From positions 27,853,661 through 27,917,660 of the forward strand of contig OX104127.1 of NCBI GenBank assembly GCA_944470555.2: a stretch of DNA of 64,000 nucleotides. The letters run 5' to 3'. A program made the position numbers and the translations under genes. This DNA comes from Heterobilharzia americana (Eukaryota > Platyhelminthes > Trematoda > Strigeidida > Schistosomatidae). The notes below the pieces were generated by a model. That model was given only the letters and a program-made list of their open reading frames with translations, was not told the DNA's origin and did no database searches. Below, in pieces: positions 44,501-56,500 of this stretch (its first letter is position 1; the number at the start of each line of letters is the position of its first letter).

Positions 44501-47500
44501 AGCCGTGTGTGGGCTTATGAAGAGTTGTCATGTCAATTGACAACAACTAGTAGTGTCCGCGACGGGTGCCGGTCGTCACTCTTCCTGTTTAACTTCATTT
44601 CAGATGTACTGGTGGACGTTGGGTACCTGTAACTTCACAGGGATTGACCTGCTCTCTGGAGGTCATCTGGTTTACTTGGAGTATGTAGACGACATTGTCC
44701 TGTTACGCAGAAAACGCTGACAAAATGCAAGTTCTTCTGAGTGCCTTAACCATCTTACTTACTTGGTGAGTTGCATCAGCCCATAGGGCTGATTGCTGAC
44801 AAAATCTCGGCTGGAAAACAGAGCGCTCGTTTGGTATTTGCCCACCAGCGTCATCTGTGGCGCTCACTGGTGAGGTATCTGACTTCCTCTTAGAGGAAGA
44901 GTATACTGCAATTCAGTTTGTTCTGTCTCGTTGTATGACTGAGATATGACCGATATTAGTAGGAGACATAAAGCGTTTACAAGTTTTTGACCATGATTAC
45001 GTTCGTAACATTGGTCAGGTATGGTAGAGTCATCGTGTGAGTAATGTCGAGGTCAGGTGGAGATGGCAAAGTCGGTTGATTAGGTTGTGAATCTTCAGCG
45101 ACTGATATAGCTTGGGTATGTGTGCGCATGCCGAGCCACCATCTAACCCGACATGCAATTCTGGAAGGAGTTAGTTTAGATGAGAAAAAGGCTGTGTGGC
45201 CAACCGTAGACATAGTACCAGTGCATGAATTCTCTGACTGTTGCTATGAGCCATGTAGAGTAGTGTAGACTACTAGTTTTAGGTCCCTGAGATAACAGGA
45301 ATCAGTGTTTGAGGACTCTTGGTGACATGGCTGAAAATCGATCACGATAGCGCAGGTATATTCACTCTTTGACATTTAGTGCTTGAATGTTTTGACTAAC
45401 CTTCATTTTAAATTTGTTCCTTCTCACGCGCACCTTGGTCAACTTTGATATCATTTTTTCTATCCACTTGTTGTTTGTATTCTACGGTGAAGTGTGACAA
45501 CTTTAGCTGATACACTTGTGTTTGAGGTTTTACGTTGATTTTGTCTGTCTGTGTATCTGTTCGTTTTCATCAGATCAGATTTCATTTTTAATAAGTCAAA
45601 GTTTTCGGTTTGAAATCCCTTATTATACTGCAAACAATGGCAATGTAATTACCGAATTTGTTTCCAAGACGTTCTAAAAAGCATTACTGTGAAGGATTTT
45701 TGAACTAGTTGGTGTATCCATTTTTCTTGATCTTTAGGTACGTGAAAGCTCTTCAGTAAATGCTAACAGTACTTTCCTTGTTTGGCCTGGTATGAAATGT
45801 GTTCAGTGTTGCCGTATGGTCCACGCTGAGTGTGATCCATCTAACCAAACAACAATTTCACCCTTATCTACCACCAGTGAAGAGACAAGTGGTATTTGTG
45901 AATCCAACTATGTATGTCCTGTTTGTCGGGTTCGTGGATCAACAACATCAAGCGAAGTAATTTTTAATATATTAATAATTTTATGTCCATCTCGGGTTAA
46001 CCAACTAGTATTATTATGTTCCCAATTGATGAGTATTTGTCATGTTGTTATTTATAAGCATGATATTGTCTACGAAAGTCAGGGTCTTGAGTAATTATTG
46101 TGATAAGTGTCACTGAATTTCTGATCAGACACTATACATCCATTAACTGTAAGGGCTCTGCTCTTGTTCGCAGGAATACTTCTGACTTCATGGCGTTCCG
46201 GTCTGTTGCATTGTTCCGCCTTCCGTTTGGAGTTGTTTTAGTAAGGAGTGGTAGTATTTAGGATATTATATTTCTGTATACGACTATTGTTGAATACTTA
46301 GTGAACATCTTTGTATACTTATTTTACTGATTTAGTCAGTTGATTTTGGTTGTATTGTGTTCTCTGAGCTGGGTGGTTTAGTCGTGAAGCTTTCATCGTC
46401 TTTCTAGACAACATCACCAGATATTAAGCAGAGGAACAGCCAACAGGAAAATCTGTACAGTCAACCACACAACAAAGAAAACAACCAATCACAAACCATT
46501 TCGTCAGGGCAAGCTACTAAATTACTCACGGCGAGATACTAACAGCCTACTTCATACTGAAGTTAGTGCTAATGATATCGTCCAGAAAGATGATGAAACC
46601 TCCACGACTAAACAACCAAGCTCAGAGAACACAATACAACCAAGACCATCCACCTGAGCTATAAATATTTTCTACCATTTAATAGTCAGTTGATTTTCCT
46701 ATCAGTTTTGGAAGTGTAAGTTAACGTTTGCAATTAATAAGCTTGATAGAAAATGAAAACTAAATTTTCATGTACAATCTAACCCAACCAATTCAGATTG
46801 AATTTGTCTTCTCATATTGACTAAGTGCAGTTTTCTTAATGACTTGTCACAGAATACTTAACGTAATCTGTTTATTTATTGAATAAAATATTCTGATTTA
46901 TATGTTATCGGTTCTAAGGTTTCGTAATGAGACTAAGAACTTTTCGATCATGGGGACATACCTCCCCAGTGCAAATGATCATCATTCAGGTTGTATATGA
47001 TCATTCAACACACCTATGTTTTACGAGGAAGTGATTAGCTACTTTTATTTTTGAAAGTAGTTTAATAACCACTTTCTAGTTTTTTCTACCCTTATGTAAT
47101 TCGTTGTCGAACTGTGACCAGAAACAATGATGTTTTTGAACAGTATTATCTTTGTTCTCAACGTATCGACTTCATTCAGAGATATTATGATTCGTTTGAG
47201 CTAGTTTTTAGTTCGTGTATCGAAGGAGAGCTGTATACGTACCGTAGGCTTTTGACTCGTGATTTGAATTCATTTTAGACTAATGATTTCAAACGATGAA
47301 AGCATGAGACTGTCTTTTCAGAGATGAATCTGAATGCATTCAGTTACTGCATATGAAAGAAATGACTGTCATGTTTCACAGGATTACATCAGAGAAAAAA
47401 AAGCGATTACCTTATTTTAGGTTCATTTAATACAGTAGGTTATCCTTACCGTGGAACCCCACTTGTGTACAGACATGTTCTTTTGAGTAATTGTGTGGTT

Positions 47501-50500
47501 CCTCATATCCTATTTTACATCCATCAGTGTCTGTTTAAGTGGTCGTATTCAAATTAAAGAGGCATATGATCTTCAGGATTCCAGTCTTTCTTATATTCAC
47601 AGGCTGCTTCAACTACTGCGTCTTTTCGTGCCAGCCCGGTGCCGGGAGGTGGTAACAGTAGTAACAGTGGAGGTGATATTATTGACGATACTTTCACTCA
47701 AGGAGGTAGAGAATCATTAGAGGATACAATTCGTCAATGTGTTGCATCCGGGATTAGTGGAAGTGTTTGGGCAAATACACCGTCAAGTTCAACGTCCAAT
47801 TCAACAACTCCAAACACGGAGCCAGGAAAACAACAAATTCAGTTAAATGGTCAAGATTTTCCGGTATCTCCACGGGTACATTCTAAGGTGACCTCTAGCA
47901 ACAATAAGTCCTTGTCAACGAACTCTGCAGCTATTCGGTGCGCAACAGATCAACCTATTATTAGTGGACGTAGACGAGGAAATAATCAAACTGGCGATTC
48001 TAACTTTACAAAAACTAATTCAACAACTCGGGTTTGTGAATTTTTCCTACTTATCATTAAAATTATCTTTTTTGGTCTTCCTTTATGAATAATTCCCCCA
48101 ACTAAACTCAGTTATCTTCACCCACCTGTTCAAACTGATTTATTCTACCTACCGATATCATAGGTTTCTGTTGAAAGTACCTGTTAGTTTTCGAAAAAAA
48201 TCAGTACTGAGATTATTTATTCATTGCACTTAGGAAATCAGCATGTTTACATTCAACACCAGATTGTGGAGAACTTTCTGAAACCGAATCGGATCTTACA
48301 AATTACCGGTTTCTTAAGCGGTCATCTCAAAAATCAGTTGGATTTTCTCCATAATTTACTCTTGAATCATCTGGTTTAGTCCATATTCGGTGTCAATAAA
48401 TCTGTAAGGCAATACAGTAAACAGTTTTGTAATGACTAAACTATTTGGCATGGATTATCTCAAAATGTTAGTTGTAACTAAAGAAGCTAAATCTTCTCTT
48501 CTCTTTGGGGTTACGTTAGTCGTCATGCCAAATCTGTAAACTTTCTATCAACCGAGCTGAATATTTCTCTGATTTCTTACGTGGTTTTCAGCTTCAACAT
48601 ATAAATAATCAAATCAATTTTTCACGAAAGTGTATCAGCTCCATTTGCCTAGTTTTCTAGCAGTACATACTGGTTAACTAGTTCACTAGTTATTAGCCAG
48701 TCCTAAGCCCGGGTAAAGAGGGGAAGGTTGGGCATATGGCTAGCAACCCTACCCCGTAAAACAAATCTAACCGCTAAACTTCGGGAAGCCAATTGGCCGA
48801 TGTGTCTTCTCTCTCTTGACGAGAGCGAAAGTAAACGTGGGAACATGGAATACTCGCAAGATGTTTGAACCCAGCAAGGCTGCCCAAATTGCAAACGAGA
48901 TGAAGAGGTATCACATTGAAGTGCTTGGAATCTGCAAAAGTAGATGGAATGGAAGTGGACTCTCCAAACTGTCAACTGGAGAGGAATCAATAATCTACTC
49001 CGATATTGTCACCCAGACGACAACCACGAGCACAGCACACTGAGTGTTGGAGTGGCTATCATGATGTCCCCTTGAAGAGCACCGAAGGCTCTCATGCAGT
49101 GGGAACCAATGTCCTCCTGCAGGATCATGACAGCAAGGTTCAACTCAAAAGGAAGGAAAGTCACAATCATACAATGCTACGCTATGCTATACTGTGCACC
49201 TACAAATAATTAAGCAGATGAAGAGGAGGAGGAATTCTATAGACAACTACAATCAACACTGGACAAGACACCACTCCAGATGGCGATATCAAAATTCAAA
49301 TGGGCGGGGTGACATGAATGCCAAACTGGGAGTGGACAACACAGGAAGAGAATCAATCATGGGTCGAGAAGCACTCGGTGAAATGACGGATGACAATGGA
49401 GAACTGTTTGCAGATTTCTGCGAATTCAACGATTTGGTGATTGGAGACAAGGATACTCACAAAGCAACATGGATTTCACCAGACACCAAGACACTAAAAA
49501 TCACATCGACTTCATCTCAATGTGAAGAAAGTGGACACGCAGCAGACTCGACACAAGATCAGATCACTCACTATCTAGTGAAAGGAACCTACCTTCGAAA
49601 TCAAGTCGAAAGCCTTTAAAGAAGTTGGGGATAGACCACAGTTCAAGTTCAACACCCAGAAACTGAAGGACAAAACTACAAAGAACATCTTCACGTTAGA
49701 CAGCCATCAGGAGAAAATCGGAGGCATTAAGCAACATCCCTGAAGAAACCTGTGTGGAAGAACACTGGAACTCTTTGGAAAAGACGTGGAAAGAAACCTG
49801 CATTACCGTATTAGGAAGGAAAGAAGAAACAAGACAAGGAATGGATTTCGACGGACACAAGGAAGCTGATAGACGAAAGGAAAGTAGTGAATCAAAAGAT
49901 AAATCAGAGCAAGGATGAATAACGAGAAGAGGAACTGAGTACAATGTATAAAAAACTGGACAAAGAAGTGAAGAAGAGTGCGCGCAAAACCAAAAGACAC
50001 TTCTACGATACACTTCCAAGCGAAGCAGAACAGGCTGCAGGGAGGAGAGACAGAGACCTGACAACATTATATCAAATGACCAGGTTGCTATCTGGCAGGG
50101 AAGAGATCAACGCAGACGAAACCAATAAAAGGTGATGACGGAAATTTAATTACGAAAGAAGAGAAACAAAGGAAACGATGGGCTGACCACTTCAAAATAC
50201 TCTTGAATCGACCACTACCTGTAACTCGTCAGTAAATACCACCTGCAGCCGCTGAACTACCAGTGAATACAAGCCCTCCGACAAAAGCAGAAGTGAAGTC
50301 CTGAACGCCATTAAGATGCTGAAATGCGGGAAAGCAGAAGGACAAACGGAACTCCTCCAGAAGCACTGAAAACAGACGCAGAGACAACCGCGGACATGCT
50401 CACATCAGTACTGCAGAAGCTTTGCAAGGAAGGAAGGGTACCTGCAGATTAGAAGGGCTACCTTGTCAAAATCCTAAAGAAGGGTGACCTAAGTCTTTGC

Positions 50501-53500
50501 AAGAACAAGAGCTGTTGCGGAATCACGCTCCACCCCTGTCCACCCACAGCAAGCAAAATATTAAGCTGCATCATCCTGGAGAGGCTAAAGGATGCACTGG
50601 ATTCAAAACTATGACCGGAACAGGTTGGCTGGCTGGATTCAGTAAGTACAAATCATGTGCAGATCAAATTGAAACGCTACGCAACGCATCACCATAGAAC
50701 AGAGCATAGAATGGCAGTCAACTCTCTACTTCAACTTCATCGACGGCCTTGACCGAGAAGTAATTTGGCAACCAGCTACTTCAACACTACTGTTTTAGTG
50801 CCACAAACCTTTATCAACCTCATTCAACAGCTATGTGCCATATGATGCTACATGCAAAGTGATTCACAACGGAAAGCTCAGTGACGCCTTAAAGGTGAAG
50901 ACAGGAGTGTAACAAGGCTGCCTACTATCACCCATGATATTCCTGATTGTGGTCGACTGGATCATGCAGCAAACAGTAGGCAGCGAGATGAGGGGGATAC
51001 TCTGGACGGAGGAAAAGAACCTAGAAGATTTGGATTTCGCCAGTGATGACTTGTGTCTGATGTCACACAAACTTGATGATCTACAGGTGAAAACTAACAA
51101 GTTGACAGAAGGGGTGAGGCAGGGCGGCGAAGATGGGACTTCAAGTGAATATAGAGAAGATAGAGGTGATGAAGATACCCAGCCAACAACTCCAACAACA
51201 ACAACAAACTCCAATCACCATCAACGGGAGAAACTTGAAGGAAGTAGCCTCTTTCGCGTATCCAGGCAGCACTGGCGGCACAGGCGGCAAAGATGAGGAT
51301 ATCAAAGCCAGGATTGAAAAGCAAGACAGACCTTCATTAGTCTGAAATCAGTGTGGAGAGCTACTGCACTCAGCACACAGGACAACATCGGGATTTTCAA
51401 CACCAACGTCAAGTCAGTGCTTCTATATGGTTCAGAAACTTGGTGCGTTACGAAAAGCATTTCCAACAAACTACAGACATTCATCAACAGCTGCCGCTTA
51501 CGCTCACTCGATATTGAAGATCAGATGGCTAGAATAATAAGAATAAGCAAGGAGGAACTCTGGCTGGTTGTCAACGAAGCAAGAACCCATCGTCCAAAAG
51601 ATATGCAGAAAAAAGTGGAGATGGATTGGGCATACACTGAGAAAACCATTCGAGGACATCATGCCCCAGGCCAAACCACGCCATCGAGTGGAACCCAGAT
51701 GGGGAACGACGAGTTGTGCGTCCGAGAGTGACATGGAGGAGATCATGTGAGGAAGAAATGAAAGTTCGTGTGCAGCTGTGGAACAAGGTTGAAAAGACTG
51801 CAGAGAACAGAGTGCAATGGAGACGTGCTACTGAAGCCGTATGTTCCATTTGGGACCCAAGGGACTAATAATAAATATTAATAGTAATACATACTGAAGA
51901 AGTGAGTAGAAAAGGAATGATATTAAATTAGGTGGAGTGTATGCGAATGGGCGAAATAAATACGTGGTCAAAAAGTTCTTAAATTTCAGGGAATGCAAAA
52001 AGTGTGGTATCTACGTGATTAAGACAAACTTTAAGTGGTTATCACTGAGTTTAACACCTATCTATCCGTGTTATCGTGAGGATCTTCCTAGGGATCCTAC
52101 ACTACCGAAGTCGAGTCAAATTAACAATTACAAACGTCGTTATACCTACTTGATTTTAATGATTTCATATGCAGTCGTCTGTCCAACGTCAACTTTGCAA
52201 AGCGACTGGAAGAACTGAAGTAACAAGAAAACAGACACGACGGAAAGAATGTTTATTATCAAATAATTGGGACGGTAGTCGTTAAATATGGTACACCTTG
52301 CACTAAACCCGTCATTTGCAAAATGTGCTTCGTTTCCTCTTCTGCTTCTCTCTTGATTTGCTCTTCATACATTCTTATCAGCAACATCCACTGTAATACG
52401 CCTGCGTTATCCCTTGCGTTGCTGTTGGCAGAATCCTTACCCATTGCTGGTAATTCCCTATGATTTCCGCCACCCTCTCAGCATATACTACTTTATATCC
52501 ATTCTTATCAGCGACACCCACTACAGAACTACATAACGTAAACCTGTAACTACTCTTCAAATGTTATTTGGATTGCTTCGTACGTATGTATATTCATCAG
52601 TTAATAACAGATTCAAAACATCAAATCCAACTGTATGTACTTCCTGTGCTTGAAATAATATTTGGCGACTTTCCCTTTCGTTGCAACAAATCTTTACCTT
52701 TTCGTTTACGAGAATGGTTTGTTTATATTCAGATTAAAATCTCATCTTAACACCTTTCTATCAGTGTTATTTACCTTTGACAGTAGGATTCCAGGACGTA
52801 TCAACAGATACCTTTCTATATTGACTTATATGCAGATTGCTTTGTCCTTGTAAATTTTGATTACTTGTATCTCTTAAGTGCTTTTCTAAAAATTTCTATG
52901 ATTTTCGTGGTACCACTGAAATCAAGTTATAAACAGTGCTTTTGTCAATATTTAATCAAAGTATAAAGTAGCGGAGACCACTGGTTAAGCAGTGGCGAAA
53001 GTAGTTGCAGGTTATTTTCACTAATATGGACAGAGTTTTGTGCTGTATTCTTGATATGTGTTAGTAGGAAGCTGCAGCAGCCTGAACGGGTTGGTCACTG
53101 ACGAAATCTCAGCTAGTATTACAGAAGACCCCGATTGGCATTTGTCAACTTGCGTCATCTGCGGCACCGACTGGCGAAATATCGACTACCAATCAATGGA
53201 TGAGTTTGCTGTGTTGTAGTTCGTTCTCTTTTGCTATACGACTGTTGAGACATGGTCGTTAAAAGCAAATATGAAGCGTTTACAGGGTTTTGATCACAGA
53301 TGTCTTCGTAGCATTGTTCGAGTATGGTAGGATCACCTTGTGAGTAATGTTGAGGTCAGACGTAGGGTACTAAGCAAGACAGGCAAGTCGATTGGTGAGG
53401 TTGTGAACTTTCATTGACTGTGATGGCTTGGACGTGTTTTGTGCATGCCGAGCCACTGCCTACCTCTTTGTATCTTGGTGGAGGAAGATGAATTAAATTT

Positions 53501-56500
53501 ATCAATATCCACTGACAAATTGTGGTATTGGCCGTGTAACGTAGTGATCACAACTCTTCTTTACAAACTGTTTGCTTCTTTTAGGTAGTCAGCTCACTGG
53601 TGATCTATGCATATGCATTTAAGTTATATGACGTAATTACTCAAACTGCCAGGATTCGGTGATTCAGTTTCAACAGATAGTTCTGTCATGAATTAGTTAC
53701 ATCATTTACAGTTTATTGACAAACTATACAGTCAGTTTAGACATTTCTGGTTGAAACCACATTCATTCATGATTACTTGATACAGAAATCATCATAGTAA
53801 ATGTATTACTGGATTCGTGATAGATAGACAGTGATGGCAGAAAATCGGTCACAGTGGTGTAGATGTATTCACTTTTTGACGTCTTCCAAAGCTTGACTAT
53901 TTACACTAATCTTTATCTTCAGATTGTTTATTGTCACACAACTTTGTCTTTTTCTATCCACCTGTTCTTTGTATGATAATGAGAAGTGCGGCAAATTGAG
54001 CTGATTCACCTCTATGCGAGGTTCTACGTTGGTTTTATCAGTTAGTCAGAATCTCGCACATAGTTAAATCGGCTTCGTCGGCTGCTGCCATGTCTTGGTA
54101 AGGCCATCCTGAACCCTCATCCAACCTAGTCCATCTTCCCTTAACATGGCACGTCAAAGTAGGCGGCGGCTCAACATGAGCAGTACATGCCCAAGCCACT
54201 TCAGTTGCTGAAGGTTCACACCCTCATCGACCACCTTCCATTCCTTGTCTAGTACTCCTCGCCTGGCCCCGACATTACTCATACGGTGATTCTACCATAT
54301 CGAGCAATGCTATGAAGATACTGATTGTGAAAAGCTTGAAATTGCTTCATTTCTTCTTTTAACGGTCTTGTCTCACAGCCGTACAACAGAACAGAATGGA
54401 CTGCAGTCGAATATAATCTTCTTTTGACAGATAGTCAGATACCTCACCAGTCGAAGCCAAATTTTAAACGGGCCTTCTGTTTTCAAACTGAGATTTCGTC
54501 AGCCCGTTTCAACTGATGCAACTCCTCAAGTAAATGCAATGGTTGCATACCACTCCTGCAGCATCATCTTACATTTGAGATATGCGGAACGCATGCTGAA
54601 CATACTCCGACTTCTAGTCAACGCATTCAGAAGGTCCTACATTTTGTCAGCGTCTTCACCTATCAAGACAGTATCGTCCAATTCATACTCCAATTCAATC
54701 AGATACCTTCCAAGGACGAGTTCAAACCCTATAAAGTCAGGTTTGCCTAATGCTATTTGCATTAGTAAGTTTATAACGAAGTTAAGTAGAAACGGTGACA
54801 CTGGTATCCCTACTGGACGCCATTAGTTGTCGTCAGTCCCGATGACAACTCTTCACAGGCCCTTGCATGGCTACATGAGTTTGAGTAGAGTTTTGGTTAG
54901 CAGTATATACATACTGGGTGCTCCCTTCACAGCCAAACACTGTCACAACACATGGTCGATAGAGTCAAATGATGCTTTCAGGTCAAGAAATATGGCAAGT
55001 GTCAGCCATTCGTCCATAAGTGTATACCTGTGTTCCATAGCCTGTCGGGGGGAAGGGGGAGAATATGATCGATGTATATTCTCGTCCAGGTGTGAAACCT
55101 GCCTGGTTTTCTTGAGTTTGGTGTTCTCAAGCTCAAGTTTCATGAGTTGATAGACATTTCCGATATCGCATTTGGATTGTTGAGATTAATTCAGGTGTAC
55201 GAGATCTCGAAGTTAACTGTGCAAATTACCCAACTAATCAGTTATTTGTTTGTTTGTGGTTATAAGATTGTTTAATATCTATTTTGAATTCGTAGTAAAT
55301 AATTTGTTTCACACCTTATGCATACTACACAGTCAATCATGCTTTCGTTAATTTAGCCATTTCCTTCTTGGTTTCAGTCGAACACTGTGAACACTCAAAC
55401 ACCTACTGGAACCACAAAAACTGGTGCACTGAAAAGGACAAATTCTTCTACAACGTCAAATAATGTCAACAGATCCAGGCGTACAAAAACCCGAAAAATC
55501 ACAACGGTACGTTTCATAACTTGCCTGTTACTATTATGTTCAGGAAGAGGAGTAATTCAGGTCGACAGTCATGTACATCGGTGTAACCAGTAGGTCACAG
55601 GTCCTCTGATCTAACCTACTAATAGTCAGACAGCTGAGTAGTATTCTTATAGCCCCTAAACCAAACCTAGTATCCTATCGTGTGTGGTTGTCAAGTATTT
55701 TCCATCGTCTGTGCGCAGACTATATGCAGTCGATACGCAGTATTAAGGTAGTCAGATATTCACTATGTATTGGCTCATAAATGTATAGAACAGAGTTATG
55801 GTAATTATAGACATTCTGTTACGCGATACATGGTTTCGGTTGTAATTTTATTGGGTCACATGAAGTAATTGGAGCGATTCAGTTGTTGTAGAATATTGTG
55901 TAACCATGTACACCTATGGTCATAATAATACTGACCTGATTCCCTATCAGGTAAACTGACTAGGTCGATGAGATCGCATTCCGTTTAAGGGAACTGAGTT
56001 TGTTGAGTCATTATGCTAGAATAGTAACTCCCTTCAAAATAAATTTTCTGCAACACATGCTACTATGGTAGATTCAAGATAACCACTAGTTTTCCTTGTT
56101 TCCAGAGATTTTAAACTCAAGTCTCACGCGTTTCTAAAATATCAAGTATCTTTTTGTAATTGCGGAAGCCTTTACGATTCAGTTTTGAAAACCGAACCGC
56201 AGTGTGCAGAGGTCATTTGTGCTTACGATGAATTTAACATGGTAGCACTTTTTGTGTATTATACGTTGGGTGTCTAATTTCTCAACTATTATTAATATAC
56301 GACTATAAGACATGACGGTTAAAAGTAGAAGATATGAAGTGGTTGAAGTTAGAGGGTTTTAATCGCAGGTGTCTCAGTATCATTGCTCACGTTTGCTGGA
56401 ATCACTGTGTGAGCAATGTTGAGATCAGGTAAAGGGCATTAGGCAGTATAGGCCAGTCAGTTAATGAGGTTGTGAACCGACTGAACTGGCTTATACATGT

